From Pseudooceanicola algae (GTDB taxonomy: Bacteria; Pseudomonadota; Alphaproteobacteria; Rhodobacterales; Rhodobacteraceae): 64,000 nt of DNA. Numbering within the stretch: the stretch's first letter is position 1; the number at the start of each line of letters is the position of its first letter. The DNA is taken from positions 282,001 to 346,000 of the forward strand of contig NZ_CP060436.1 of assembly GCF_003590145.2 (NCBI RefSeq), read 5' to 3'. The notes beneath the pieces are model-generated. The model worked only from the letters and a program-made list of their open reading frames with translations, was not told the DNA's origin and did no database searches. Shown here one piece after another: positions 28,474 to 37,741 of the stretch. The position numbers were made by a program, and so were the translations under genes.

Positions 28474-28626
28474 ATTATTTTGTCGCAGGGGTTGTTCCGC
28501 CCAGCCCTGCTGCACTCCGCCCTTGATCTGCGCGCACCGGGTTCGGGCCGCATGGGCGGTGCAGGGCGGGCCGACGGGGGAATCGTCTTTGACGGGTGGC
28601 AGGGTAAGGGGCGGGCGACCTTGGGC

Positions 28627-29064
28627 TCAGGACCCGTCCGCCTCCGGCGCGACGCTGGCAAGATAGGCGGCGATGTCGTCCTGCCCTCTGGGCAGCTTGA
28701 AGCTCATCTTTACCGTCGCCGAACTGTCGTCCAGGAAGTCGCGGACGAAGGCCCGCGGGTCGGTAACATAGGCGGCCAGGTTTTCCTCGGTCCAGATCAA
28801 CCCGGTCTCGCCGGCGGCGATCAGGTCGGCGCCATAGCGGAAGTCCCCGATCCCGGCCTGACGCCCGATCACCCCGTAAAGGTTCGGGCCCGTGGGACCC
28901 CCGCGCTGAATCATGTCCGAACCGTTCTGGATCTTGTGACAGGCGCGGCATTTCTTGTAATCGGCTTCCCCGGCCGCCGGATCACCCGCAAGGCCAGGGG
29001 CGGCCCCGGCCAGAGACAGAATCACGGACAAGGACAGGGCTGCAAGGGGTGTCTGGCGTGGCAT
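28627..29064 (-). CDS. cycA: Class I cytochrome c (c550/c2-like)
   Basis: A 145-residue periplasmic electron carrier. The signal peptide ends at PGLAG. The haem site is C39-R-A-C42-H43, and the sixth ligand is the Met in ATVKMSFKLP. Segments GGPTGPNLYGVIGRQAG and WTEENLAAYVTDPRAFV align by eye with Paracoccus cytochrome c550. It probably carries electrons between the bc1 complex and the aa3 oxidase encoded next to it, though it could serve other oxidases or reductases. Confidence 0.9.
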   Translation of the reverse strand: MPRQTPLAALSLSVILSLAGAAPGLAGDPAAGEADYKKCRACHKIQNGSDMIQRGGPTGPNLYGVIGRQAGIGDFRYGADLIAAGETGLIWTEENLAAYVTDPRAFVRDFLDDSSATVKMSFKLPRGQDDIAAYLASVAPEADGS

Positions 29065-29158
29065 GGAAAGCTCCGGTCGCGAAATGTCAGAGCGAATCCT
29101 AGCAAGCGATCGTGCGAATCCCCAGCCCCTGCGCCTCTGGTCTATTGTCGCAGGGCGG

Positions 29159-29824
29159 TCAGGTCGCCGTTGCGGGGTCGGGAAAGGCCTCGGGGAAGCG
29201 CGCCATCAGCGCCAGGTCAAGGTCGTCGATGGTGACCGGCAGGCCCAGATCGACAAGGCTGGTCACCCCCTGATCCGAAATCCCGCAGGGCACGATTCCC
29301 GAGAAATGGCTCAGGTCCGGCTCCACGTTGATCGAGATCCCGTGAAAGCTGACCCATTTGCGCAGCCGGATACCGATGGCGGCGATCTTGTCTTCGCGCG
29401 GGGTGCCATCGGCCAGGGGCGCCTTTTCCGGGCGCGGTACCCAGACACCGACGCGGCCTTCGCGGATCTCTCCCCGGATGCCGAAATCGTTCAGGGTGGC
29501 GATCACCCAGCCCTCCAGCGCCAGAACGAAGGCGCGGATGTCGCGCCCACGCCGGTTCAGGTCTAGCAAGACATAGGCGACGCGCTGTCCCGGCCCGTGG
29601 TAGGTATATTGCCCGCCGCGCCGCGCCTCATGCACCGGAAAGCGGTCGGGATCGGTTAGATCCTCGATCCGGGCCGAGGTGCCGGCGGTATAAAGCGGGG
29701 GATGTTCCAGCAGCCAGATCAGCTCTTCCGCGGTGCCAGCGGCGATGGCGGCCACGCGGGCCTCCATCTCGGCCAGGGCCTGTTCATAGGGCACCAGCCC
29801 GTCGGATTTGCGCCATTCCACCAT
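29159..29824 (-). CDS. lipB: Octanoyl-[ACP]:protein octanoyltransferase
   Basis: Transfers octanoyl groups from acyl carrier protein to lipoyl domains, the first step of lipoate assembly. 221 residues. The substrate pocket motif [25 protein letters not shown], the catalytic Lys in [24 protein letters not shown], and the catalytic Cys in FSGIVPCGI are all present. Upstream of cycA on the same strand, but separated by about 94 bp, so co-transcription is uncertain. Confidence 0.95.
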   Translation of the reverse strand: MVEWRKSDGLVPYEQALAEMEARVAAIAAGTAEELIWLLEHPPLYTAGTSARIEDLTDPDRFPVHEARRGGQYTYHGPGQRVAYVLLDLNRRGRDIRAFVLALEGWVIATLNDFGIRGEIREGRVGVWVPRPEKAPLADGTPREDKIAAIGIRLRKWVSFHGISINVEPDLSHFSGIVPCGISDQGVTSLVDLGLPVTIDDLDLALMARFPEAFPDPATAT

Positions 29825-30071
29825 GTCCCGCCCCCGGCAATCTGCATTGTTCGTTTCCGGGGCGGATATGCACCCGGTGCCCCGGATTGTCGAGATGGAG
29901 GCGGGGCAGGGACAGGCCGAGCGACCCGCTGCGCCGCGCCTTTTTTACCCGCCTTTCAGGGAGCGAAAACAGGCGCTTTCCGGCTCGGGAGAAGAAAATC
30001 CACATCGGCAGATTTTCCGCTTCACATTCCCGGAGACGCTCGGTATATGCCCGCTACCTACCTGATCACGT

Positions 30072-30158
30072 GCGGTCGTGGCGGAATTGGTAGACGCGCA
30101 GCGTTGAGGTCGCTGTGGGGTAACACCCGTGGAGGTTCGAGTCCTCTCGACCGCACCA
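30072..30158 (+). tRNA. tRNA-Leu (anticodon GAG)
   Basis: 87 nt with an encoded CCA end. The acceptor pair is GCGGTCG / CGACCGC. A D-arm with AATTGGTAGACG, the anticodon loop TTGAGGT (GAG, reads CTC/CTT), a long class II variable arm (TGTGGGGTAACACCCGT) and the T-arm GGTTCGAGTCC are all present. Confidence 0.95.
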
Positions 30159-30221
30159 TTCATCCCGACACATCGCGGATGATGATGATCGACAGGCCCG
30201 CGACAAGCCGGGCCGCAGTGG

Positions 30222-30686
30222 GAAATCCAAGCCAGGAAGCACAGTCCCGACATCCCCATTGTGCGCGTCTTTGACACCTGCGGGCCGCGCAGGACCGTCA
30301 GCGACGGCCGCGTGGTGTTGAATTTCATCGGGCAAGCGCTGTCCGGCGCGCCGCTGACGATCTACGGCGACGGCGGGCAGAGGCGGTTCTTCTGTTTCAT
30401 CACGGATATGGTCGAGGGGTTGGTGCGGCTGATGGCCAGCGCGGGCGACATGGCGCGGGCCTGCAACCGGGGCAATCCGCGCGCATGCACCGTGCTGGAG
30501 CTGGTCGAGGTGATCTCGGCCGCGGTCGGCACCGGCACCCGGATCCTGCAGGGACCACAGCCCCAATGGCGATCCGACTCGGCGCCAGCCGGATAACGCC
30601 CTGGCGTGGGCTGCTCTGGCCTGGGAGCCCGAGGGCGGGATCAGCGATGGGCTGCTGCGGACGATCGCCTGTTTCCGTGCTCTGAG
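30222..30686 (+). pseudogene. Broken UDP-glucuronate decarboxylase (UDP-xylose synthase)-like gene
   Basis: The C-terminal half of a short-chain-dehydrogenase-fold sugar epimerase of the UXS family, without its N-terminal half (no GxxGxxG NAD site, no YxxxK). One frame encodes IVRVFDTCGPRRTVSDGRVV through GDGGQRRFFCFITDMVEGLVRLM and GNPRACTVLELVEV. It then stops at 30596. The family's next segment continues in another frame, where DPTRRQPDNALAWAALAWEP and GLLRTIACFRAL are readable to about 30686. So it is both 5'-truncated and frameshifted. It begins just after tRNA-Leu, suggesting a remnant of an old insertion or rearrangement at that site. Confidence 0.75.
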
Positions 30687-31021
30687 GGGGGAAGCAGATC
30701 CGGGGCAGGGCCCCCGGCCGCGCAGGCTGACCCGCCAGGGGGCTGGCGTCTTTCCTCGGCAGAGTGGCGCGCCGCCCGCATTTTTTTCGCCCTGCAATCC
30801 CGGAATCGCGCGGAACGGGTCTTGCGTTGCGCCGCGACCGGGGGGAAACAGACCTTGCGGCCGGGCTTGTTCCCCACTGCCCCCGATTGCCCCGTCTGGC
30901 CGTTCGCGTTCACATTCGATACCCCCGCGCGCCCTGCCGTACCCGCTGAACCGGGTGCCGGGGCGGTCCCTGCGGGCGGATCCCCAGACAACGCGGGCCT
31001 GCTCCGCGTCGGAGCATCCCT
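30687..31021. other. Non-coding stretch between the pseudogene and the MFS gene
   Basis: 335 bp with no convincing ORF. It ends with a hairpin (TGCTCCG cgt CGGAGCA, 31000-31016) only 5 bp from the MFS start, where a ribosome site would be expected. The first part may be further pseudogene debris. Confidence 0.4.
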
Positions 31022-32212
31022 ATGCAAAGCAGCCAGAGCGGCGCGCGCCCCGGACTTGTCATGCTGGCCCTTGCCATGGGCGGTTTCGCCATCGGCGTGG
31101 CCGAATTCGCCACCATGAGCATCCTGCCCTTCTTCTCGGCCGATTTCGGCGTCAGCGAAGCCGAGGCGGGTCATGCGATCAGCGCCTATGCACTTGGCGT
31201 CTGTGTCGGTGCGCCTCTTGTCGCATTGTTGAGCGCGCGGGTGCCACGGCGCACCCTGCTGGTCGCGTTGATGGCCTATTACGCGGTGGTGAACGGCAGT
31301 TCCGCGCTGATGCCGGGCTGGGGTGGTTTCGCCACGTCGCGCTTTTTTGCCGGACTGCCGCATGGGGCCTATTTCGGTGTGGCCGGCCTGATGGCCGCCT
31401 CGCTGGTGGCGCGGGAAAAACGGGCGCAGGCGGTGGCGCGGGTGATGCTGGGCCTGACGGTGGCGACGGTGCTGGGCGTGCCGCTGGCCAATGTCTTTGG
31501 CGCGGTGCTCGGCTGGCGCTGGAGCTTTGCCATCGTCACGATCCTCGCCGCCACCTGCGCGATCATGGTGCATCTGCTGGCGCCGCGCCTTCCGGTTGCA
31601 GCCGATGCCAGCCCGATGCGCGAGCTTGCCACGCTGAAGCGGCGGCAGGTCTGGCTGACGCTGGCCATCGGCAGCATCGGATCGGGGGGCATGTTCTGCA
31701 TCTATACCTACCTTGCCTCGGTCATCATGCAACATGCAGGCGGCAGTGCGGCCGTGGTGCCGATCATGCTGATGGTCTTCGGCGTCGGCATGACGGCGGG
31801 GCAGTTCATCTGCGGCTGGGCCGCGGACAAGTCGATCATGGGCGCGGCGGCCGGGGCGCTGGCGGTCAATGCGGTGATGATGGTCGCCTTCTGGGCCGTC
31901 GCCGGAAACCTGTGGCTGATGGCGCCCGTGCTGCTGGTCATCGGGATCACCGGCGGGCTGAGCACGATCCTGCAGACCCGGCTGATGGACCTTGCCTCGG
32001 ACGCGCCGACCCTGTCGGCGGCGCTGAACCATTCGGCCTTCAACGTTGCCAATGCGCTTGGCCCCTGGCTGGGCGGGCTCGCGCTGATGGCCGGTGCGGG
32101 TTGGCCTTCCATCGGGCTGGTTGGCCTTGGCCTGTCGCTGGCCGGGCTGGTGATCTGGGGCATCGCCATGCTGGACGATGCGCCGCGTCGGCGGGGGATT
32201 CCCGCCGGCTGA
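31022..32212 (+). CDS. MFS transporter (DHA1/AraJ-like exporter)
   Basis: A 396-residue 12-helix major facilitator. The first helices read MLALAMGGFAIGVAEFATMSILPFF. A loop 2-3 motif (LLSARVPRRTLL) resembles the family motif A, and RFFAGLPHGAYFGVAGLMAASLV and LGVPLANVFGAVLGWRWSFAIV match AraJ/arabinose-efflux-type DHA1 carriers. The substrate is unknown. No ribosome site is visible before the ATG, and a hairpin occupies that position, so the true start may be slightly downstream. Confidence 0.88.
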   Translation: MQSSQSGARPGLVMLALAMGGFAIGVAEFATMSILPFFSADFGVSEAEAGHAISAYALGVCVGAPLVALLSARVPRRTLLVALMAYYAVVNGSSALMPGWGGFATSRFFAGLPHGAYFGVAGLMAASLVAREKRAQAVARVMLGLTVATVLGVPLANVFGAVLGWRWSFAIVTILAATCAIMVHLLAPRLPVAADASPMRELATLKRRQVWLTLAIGSIGSGGMFCIYTYLASVIMQHAGGSAAVVPIMLMVFGVGMTAGQFICGWAADKSIMGAAAGALAVNAVMMVAFWAVAGNLWLMAPVLLVIGITGGLSTILQTRLMDLASDAPTLSAALNHSAFNVANALGPWLGGLALMAGAGWPSIGLVGLGLSLAGLVIWGIAMLDDAPRRRGIPAG

Positions 32213-32258
32213 TCGTCCGGGGCTGGCGCTTGTCGGTGCCTGCTGCTGTTCGCGTGGA

Positions 32259-32951
32259 TCAACCCGCCGCGTTCAGGGGCAGGCGTTCGATCAGGTGAAA
32301 ACGGCCCTCGGCGTCCTCTCCCGCCAGGGCCAGGCTGTCGATGCGGAACGGGGCCGGCAGAGCGGGCAGAAGATTCGCCAGGGCCGCTTCGGTCGCGCGG
32401 GCCTGATCGTCAGGCAGGGCCCCTGACAAGGTCAGGTGAAAGCGGAATTCGTCCATGACGTAGGGATAGCCCCACTGCTGCAAAAGCGCCTCCTGCCGGT
32501 CCGACAGGCCGGCCTTGCGGCGGCGCGCGGTCTCGGCCGGGGCCGGCGGCGCGCGGAACGGGTCGAGGTCGCGGACCATGGTCCCGGCCAGCATCGCCAG
32601 ATCAGTTGCATCCCCGACCGGCGTCAGGGCCAGAAAGCGCCGGATGCGGCGCAGGGCGAGCCCTTGCAGCAGGACGGGCGCTTGTGCCGCGCATAAAGAC
32701 CGGGCCGCCGATGCCAGGGCCTCGGCGGTCTGGCCGTCGGCAAGGCTGAAGGGCGGCTTGATCGTGCCGTGAAAGCCGTATTTGCGCGGCCTGGCGGTGA
32801 TGTCCTGCACCGTGCAGGGCAGCGGTCCGGTTTCGGGATGCGGACGGGGCTGCCCCGTGGCGATATCCCAGCCCAGCCAGGCGGCGCCGAAATCGGCCAG
32901 GGGGCCGGGCGCGGGCAGGTAATAGATCGCGAAGCGGCTGAAATCCTGCAT
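32259..32951 (-). CDS. DUF1045 protein (2H phosphoesterase superfamily)
   Basis: 230 residues. Two HxT motifs, KYGFHGTIKPPF and EFRFHLTLSG, are the catalytic signature of 2H phosphoesterases. The opening YYLPAPGPLADFGAAWLGWD and overall length match DUF1045, whose members usually sit in phosphonate (phn) operons. No phn gene is present here, so this is an isolated copy. Possible activity is hydrolysis of a cyclic phosphodiester; substrate unknown. Confidence 0.85.
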   Translation of the reverse strand: MQDFSRFAIYYLPAPGPLADFGAAWLGWDIATGQPRPHPETGPLPCTVQDITARPRKYGFHGTIKPPFSLADGQTAEALASAARSLCAAQAPVLLQGLALRRIRRFLALTPVGDATDLAMLAGTMVRDLDPFRAPPAPAETARRRKAGLSDRQEALLQQWGYPYVMDEFRFHLTLSGALPDDQARATEAALANLLPALPAPFRIDSLALAGEDAEGRFHLIERLPLNAAG

Positions 32952-33329
32952 CTTCGGGGCCTTCCTGTGGATCGGGTTCGCCTGTTGGGGCGCCTCATGG
33001 ATGTGCGGTCCCCATCCGGCCAATTGCGCCGGGGATCGGGTCGCGTGACGCCCGGTCATAGCGTGGCGGGCATGACATGGAAATGACGCCACGGGCAATT
33101 TGTCGCGTACAGGGACCGCATTCGTCTGCGGAAGGCAGCGACCGGCAGGGACGCCCTGCCGTGATGCAAGCCGTGATGAAAAAGGGCCGCGACGGCGCCC
33201 TCGTCGCCCATTCGGGTCAGGGGGCGTTAGGCAAAATCTCCGCCCGCCCTTGCAGGTGTTCCTGACGATCACTAAGACTCTATTAGTATCTGATCGATAG
33301 GGATCAGGGATAACATCAAGGGCAGGCGT
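32952..33329. other. Divergent regulatory region upstream of clpP
   Basis: 378 bp between a minus-strand gene and clpP. The last 100 bp are clearly less GC-rich (near 33255-33310), with TTGCAG and TATTAG hexamers and an imperfect inverted repeat, probably the clpP promoter. I could not assign a sigma factor with confidence. No small gene was found. Confidence 0.45.
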
Positions 33330-33962
33330 ATGAGAGATCCGGTCGACTTCTACATGAACAATCTGGTGCCGATGGTCGTCGAACAGACTAGCCGGGGCGA
33401 ACGCGCCTACGACATCTTTTCGCGCCTTCTGAAGGAACGGATCATTTTCCTGTCCGGCCCGGTTCATGACGGCATGTCGAGCCTGATTGTCGCGCAGCTG
33501 CTGCACCTCGAGGCGGAAAATCCGTCCAAGGAAATCTCCATGTATATCAACAGCCCCGGCGGTGTCGTGACCGCAGGTCTGTCGATCTATGACACCATGC
33601 AGTACATCAAGCCCAAGGTGTCGACGCTGGTTGTCGGTCAGGCGATGTCCATGGGGTCGCTGCTGCTGGCCGGCGGCGCCGAGGGCATGCGCTTTTCGCT
33701 GCCCAACTCCGAGATCATGGTGCACCAGCCTTCGGGCGGCTATCAGGGCCAGGCGACGGACATCATGATCCACGCCGAGCACACGAAGAAGCTGAAAGAG
33801 CGTCTGAACCGGATCTACGTCAAGCATACCGGCCAAAGCTACGAAGCGGTGGTGGACGCCCTTGAACGCGACAACTTCATGTCCGCCGAAGAGGCCAAGG
33901 CCTGGGGCCTGATCGACGAAATCGTCGAAAGCCGCGACAGCATCGGCTCGGATGCCGACTAA
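33330..33962 (+). CDS. clpP: ATP-dependent Clp protease proteolytic subunit
   Basis: The barrel-shaped serine peptidase of the ClpXP and ClpAP machines. 210 residues. The catalytic Ser is at about 107 in [11 protein letters not shown], the His in MVHQPSGG, and the Asp follows in the [22 protein letters not shown] region. The head reads [29 protein letters not shown], as in housekeeping ClpP. It precedes clpX with 178 bp between, including a GC-rich stem near 33974-33997 that may modulate read-through. Confidence 0.97.
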   Translation: MRDPVDFYMNNLVPMVVEQTSRGERAYDIFSRLLKERIIFLSGPVHDGMSSLIVAQLLHLEAENPSKEISMYINSPGGVVTAGLSIYDTMQYIKPKVSTLVVGQAMSMGSLLLAGGAEGMRFSLPNSEIMVHQPSGGYQGQATDIMIHAEHTKKLKERLNRIYVKHTGQSYEAVVDALERDNFMSAEEAKAWGLIDEIVESRDSIGSDAD

Positions 33963-34140
33963 TTCGGCCAGACCCCCTGTCCCCGGCGGGGCAGGGGTGG
34001 CTGCAGCGCAACAGGCAAACTTTGGCGTTGTCCCCCCTGCGGGGCTGGCCTAGTCTGTCTGGCATGCTGCAATGGTACGGCCCCGAAGCGCGCAATATGG
34101 CGTGCATGAAAGGCCCTCCGGGGCGAAAGGTGAACTGAAG

Positions 34141-35409
34141 ATGGCAACGAATTCCGGCTCTGACAGCAAGAACACGCTCTATTGCAGCTTCTGCGGCAAG
34201 AGCCAGCACGAGGTGCGCAAGCTGATCGCGGGCCCGACCGTGTTCATCTGCGACGAATGCGTCGAATTGTGCATGGACATCATCCGCGAGGAAACCAAGT
34301 CGACCGGGCTGAAAAGCTCTGAAGGCGTGCCGACGCCCAAGGACATCTGCGGTGTTCTGGACGATTACGTCATCGGCCAGATGACGGCGAAACGGGTTCT
34401 CTCGGTCGCGGTGCACAACCACTACAAGCGGCTCAACCATTCGGCCAAGTCCGGTGGCGATATCGAACTGGCAAAGTCCAACATCCTGCTGATCGGCCCC
34501 ACGGGCTGCGGCAAGACGCTGCTGGCGCAGACGCTGGCGCGCATTCTGGATGTGCCCTTTACCATGGCCGATGCCACGACCCTGACCGAAGCCGGCTATG
34601 TCGGCGAGGATGTCGAGAACATCATCCTGAAGTTGCTGCAATCCAGCGAATACAACGTCGAGAAGGCGCAGCGCGGCATCGTCTATATCGATGAGGTCGA
34701 CAAGATCACCCGCAAATCCGAAAACCCGTCGATCACCCGCGACGTGTCGGGCGAAGGCGTGCAGCAGGCGCTGCTTAAGCTGATGGAAGGCACGGTCGCA
34801 AGCGTGCCGCCCCAGGGCGGGCGCAAGCATCCGCAGCAGGAATTCCTGCAGGTGGACACGACCAACATCCTGTTCATCTGCGGCGGTGCCTTTGCCGGTC
34901 TCGACCGGATCATCGCTGCGCGCGGCAAGGGTTCGGCCATGGGCTTTGGTGCCGATGTGCGGGACAACGATGATCGTGGCGTTGGCGAGATCTTCCAGGA
35001 ACTCGAACCCGAGGATCTGCTGAAATTCGGCCTGATCCCGGAATTCGTCGGCCGTCTGCCGGTTCTGGCGACGCTGGAGGACCTGGACGAAGACGCTCTG
35101 GTCACCATCCTGACCCAGCCGAAGAACGCTTTGGTAAAGCAATACCAGCGTCTGTTTGAACTGGAAGATGTCGAGCTGACCTTCACTGATGATGCGCTTC
35201 TGGCCATCGCCCGGCGCGCCATCCAGCGCAAGACCGGTGCGCGTGGTCTGCGTTCCATCCTCGAAGACATCCTGCTTGATACGATGTTCGACCTGCCGGG
35301 CATGGATAACGTCGACGAAGTCGTCGTCAACGAAGAGGCCGTGAGCGCAGATGCGGCCCCGCTGATGATCTACGCCGATGCCAAGAAGGAAGGCGCGACA
35401 GCGGGCTGA
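34141..35409 (+). CDS. clpX: ATP-dependent Clp protease ATP-binding subunit ClpX
   Basis: The AAA+ unfoldase that feeds substrates to ClpP. 422 residues. The N-terminal zinc domain has CSFCGK and CDECVELC. Walker A is [18 protein letters not shown], Walker [11 protein letters not shown], and the pore loop region GYVGEDVEN; the IGF-type ClpP-binding loop region and the C-terminal [12 protein letters not shown] segment follow. The ATG at 34141 is chosen because GAAAGG lies upstream and it gives the normal start; an in-frame frame extension upstream is not part of the family. A strong terminator follows. Confidence 0.97.
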   Translation: MATNSGSDSKNTLYCSFCGKSQHEVRKLIAGPTVFICDECVELCMDIIREETKSTGLKSSEGVPTPKDICGVLDDYVIGQMTAKRVLSVAVHNHYKRLNHSAKSGGDIELAKSNILLIGPTGCGKTLLAQTLARILDVPFTMADATTLTEAGYVGEDVENIILKLLQSSEYNVEKAQRGIVYIDEVDKITRKSENPSITRDVSGEGVQQALLKLMEGTVASVPPQGGRKHPQQEFLQVDTTNILFICGGAFAGLDRIIAARGKGSAMGFGADVRDNDDRGVGEIFQELEPEDLLKFGLIPEFVGRLPVLATLEDLDEDALVTILTQPKNALVKQYQRLFELEDVELTFTDDALLAIARRAIQRKTGARGLRSILEDILLDTMFDLPGMDNVDEVVVNEEAVSADAAPLMIYADAKKEGATAG

Positions 35410-35449
35410 CCGCTGCGCGTCCTTCGGCGGCAAGACTGCCAGGATCGAT

Positions 35450-35476
35450 AAGGCCCCGCTTCGGTGGGGCCTTTTT
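35450..35476 (+). terminator. Rho-independent terminator after clpX
   Basis: The stem AAGGCCCCGC / GTGGGGCCTT with a TTCG loop is followed by further T residues. It lies 40 bp after the clpX stop. Confidence 0.9.
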
Positions 35477-35657
35477 CATGTCACCCGCTTCAGCCGCGTT
35501 GTTTGCGCAAGGAATGGGTAGCGGCAGAGCCCGCTTGCTGCCATGTCGTTTCAATCCAAGCTATTCCGCGCCGATCCACCCGGCCTTGGCGGCGCTGGCC
35601 TCTGGACCTTCGCCGCCGAATAGGTCATATCAGAAGCAACCAGTACCGGAGGTCTTG

Positions 35658-36041
35658 ATGGGCATTCTGCATTCTCTTTTCCGTGGCGTGACGTGGTGGG
35701 ACACCGCGACGCTGAACACCTCGCTTTATACACGGCGCAAGGGTGTGAAGGTCGGTGAGGATGACGAAGGCAACGTCTTCTACCAGACGGCGGATGGCAA
35801 GCGACGCTGGGTCATGTTCAAGGGTGAAGTCGAGGCAAGCCGGATCGGTGCCGATTGGCACGGCTGGCTGCACCATACCTTCGACGAAACGCCCACGGAT
35901 CGCCCGCTGCCGCACAAGACCTGGGAAAAGCCGCACCTGGAAAACCTGACCGGTACGGCATTGGCCTATGCGCCGCCGGGCTCGATCCGCAAGGCAAGCC
36001 CCGCCGCCCGCGAGGATTACGAGGCCTGGAGCCCCGAATAA
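35658..36041 (+). CDS. NADH:ubiquinone oxidoreductase 17.2 kDa-like subunit (NDUFA12 family)
   Basis: A 127-residue homologue of mitochondrial complex I accessory subunit NDUFA12/B17.2, a subunit restricted to alphaproteobacteria and mitochondria. Typical segments are [61 protein letters not shown], and [14 protein letters not shown]. The ATG at 35658 follows GGAGG; the open frame upstream overlaps the clpX terminator and is not coding. It heads a three-gene run with mlaD and the DUF2155 gene. Confidence 0.93.
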   Translation: MGILHSLFRGVTWWDTATLNTSLYTRRKGVKVGEDDEGNVFYQTADGKRRWVMFKGEVEASRIGADWHGWLHHTFDETPTDRPLPHKTWEKPHLENLTGTALAYAPPGSIRKASPAAREDYEAWSPE

Positions 36042-36105
36042 GGGCTCGATCACCCGATCCTCCCATTGACTGCCAGGAATTGGCGACCAGAACGGGACGC
36101 TTTTG

Positions 36106-36558
36106 ATGTCTTCTCAGAACACGACCGAAATCATCGTCGGGGCCGGGGTCATCGCGATCGCTGCGGGCTTCCTGATCTATGCCGGCCAGATCGCCGGGAT
36201 CGGCGGCACCAAGGGCTATGACCTCAACGCCTCTTTCCGGTCGATCGAAGGGGTGAACGTCGGCACCGACGTGCGCCTTGCCGGCGTCAAGGTCGGCAGT
36301 GTCACGGATATCGTTCTTGACCCGGCGAGCTTCCGCGCCAAGGCCGGTTTCACCGTCCAGAACGGCATCGACGTGCCCGATGACAGCCAGGTGGTGATCG
36401 CCTCCGAAGGTCTGCTGGGCGGCAATTACGTGGAGATCCTGCCGGGTGGCTCGACCTTCAACTACGCGGCCGGGGACGAGGTTCTGGATACCCAGGGTTC
36501 TGTCAGCCTGATCTCGCTGCTGTTGAAATTCGTCGCCGGGGGCGGTTCCGAGGGATGA
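36106..36558 (+). CDS. mlaD: MlaD-like MCE domain protein
   Basis: A 150-residue substrate-binding component of the Mla phospholipid transport system. One N-terminal membrane helix (IIVGAGVIAIAAGFLIYAGQIAG) anchors an MCE domain with FRSIEGVNVGTDVRLAGVKVGSV and VVIASEGLLGGNYVEILPGG. Its partners MlaE, MlaF and MlaC are not in the window, so they must be elsewhere. It overlaps the next gene by 4 bp. Confidence 0.92.
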   Translation: MSSQNTTEIIVGAGVIAIAAGFLIYAGQIAGIGGTKGYDLNASFRSIEGVNVGTDVRLAGVKVGSVTDIVLDPASFRAKAGFTVQNGIDVPDDSQVVIASEGLLGGNYVEILPGGSTFNYAAGDEVLDTQGSVSLISLLLKFVAGGGSEG

Positions 36559-37007
36559 AACCGCTGGGTCGTTTCGTTGTGACCCTGTTGGCCACGGGGC
36601 TGATGGCGGGTCCCGCCGTGGCGCAGGACGCGGCAGAGCCGGGGACCGGCGCAATGTTGCGCGGTCTCGACCGGATCGATGCCACCACGACCGATCTGGA
36701 ACTGCGTAACGGCGCCACCGCGCCCTTCGGTGATCTTGAGATCACGCTGAAGGAATGCCGCTACCCGATGGGCAACCCTTCGGGGGATGCCTATGCCTAT
36801 CTGTCGATACGTCAGGATGGCCGCGATCTGTTCGACGGCTGGATGATCGCATCCTCGCCGGCGCTGAATGCGCTGGACCATTTCCGCTATGACATCTGGG
36901 TGCTGCGCTGCACCCTGCCGGGCAATGTTCAGGACCCGGCGCAGGCACCCGTGGCCCCGCCGGAACCGGTCGCGCCGCAGGATGGCGAAGAAGCCCCCGT
37001 CGACTGA
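36555..37007 (+). CDS. DUF2155 periplasmic protein
   Basis: 150 residues with a signal peptide (FVVTLLATGLMAGPAVAQ) and the DUF2155 core LRGLDRIDATTTDLELRNGATAPFGDLEITLKECRYP followed by AYLSIRQ and FDGWMIASSPALNALDHFRYDIWVLRC. A proline-rich tail follows. The start overlaps the mlaD stop (ATGA), and the family is regularly found with NDUFA12 and mlaD in alphaproteobacteria. Function unknown; an envelope role is likely. Confidence 0.9.
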   Translation: MKPLGRFVVTLLATGLMAGPAVAQDAAEPGTGAMLRGLDRIDATTTDLELRNGATAPFGDLEITLKECRYPMGNPSGDAYAYLSIRQDGRDLFDGWMIASSPALNALDHFRYDIWVLRCTLPGNVQDPAQAPVAPPEPVAPQDGEEAPVD

Positions 37008-37011
37008 CGTA

Positions 37012-37668
37012 TCAGCTTCGCCCCGCCCGGTTGCGGGCAAGCAGCCCCTCGACAGTCTGATCGATCGGTGCGGTGAATTCCGCGCGCGCCGTCAGCGCTT
37101 CGGCAAGTTGGGCGTGGTAATCGGCCCGCGTGATCTCGACCGCGCCAAGCGAGGCGAGGTGATCGGTCAGGAATTGCGTGTCGAACAGGCCAAAGCCGGT
37201 CTGGCGCAGGCGGTCCACCAGCCAGGCCAGCGCGATCTTGGACCCGTCGCGGGCGCGCGAGAACATGCTTTCGCCAAAGAAGGCCCGGCCCAGAGTGACC
37301 CCGTAGACCCCGCCGATCAGCCGGTCCTCGCTATTGCGGACCTCCAGCGAATGAGCATGGCCCATGGCGAAAAGCGCCTGGTAAAGCTCTGATATCTCGT
37401 CGTTGATCCAGGTTTCGTCCCGGTCCGCGCAGCCCTCCAGCACGCCGGTGAAATCCTGATTGATCGTGACCCGGTAATCGGGCCGCCGCAATCGCCGCGC
37501 CAGCGAGCGCGAGATGCGGAAACCATCGAGGGGAAAGACCCCGCGGCGGCGCGGATCGACCCAGAACAGCCCCGGGTCATCGCGACCCTCGGCCATGGGA
37601 AAGATGCCGGACATATAAGCCTGAAGAAGCAGTTCCGGCGTGACGCCGGTCTCGTCCTGATCCTTCAT
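37012..37668 (-). CDS. aat: Leucyl/phenylalanyl-tRNA--protein transferase
   Basis: Attaches Leu or Phe from tRNA to proteins with N-terminal Lys or Arg, marking them for ClpS/ClpAP degradation. 218 residues. Conserved pieces are LLQAYMSGIFPMAEGRDDPGLFWVDPRRRGVFPLDGF, FTGVLEGCADRDETWINDEI, HSLEVRN, GGVYGVTLGRAFFGESMFS and LIDTQFLTDHLASLGAV-like end. It is 73 bp downstream of accC and probably the third gene of the accB-accC-aat operon. Confidence 0.95.
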   Translation of the reverse strand: MKDQDETGVTPELLLQAYMSGIFPMAEGRDDPGLFWVDPRRRGVFPLDGFRISRSLARRLRRPDYRVTINQDFTGVLEGCADRDETWINDEISELYQALFAMGHAHSLEVRNSEDRLIGGVYGVTLGRAFFGESMFSRARDGSKIALAWLVDRLRQTGFGLFDTQFLTDHLASLGAVEITRADYHAQLAEALTARAEFTAPIDQTVEGLLARNRAGRS

Positions 37669-37741
37669 GCGCGCGGCCCCGCAAGGGGTCGGTCACAACC
37701 GCCCCGGACCCATGCAAGGGACCGGGGCCGGGGGGGCCAGT

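Noticed and set aside
35478-35657. 60-codon upstream extension of the NDUFA12-type gene
   Set aside because: It runs through the clpX terminator region and is not part of the family; GGAGG immediately precedes the ATG at 35658.
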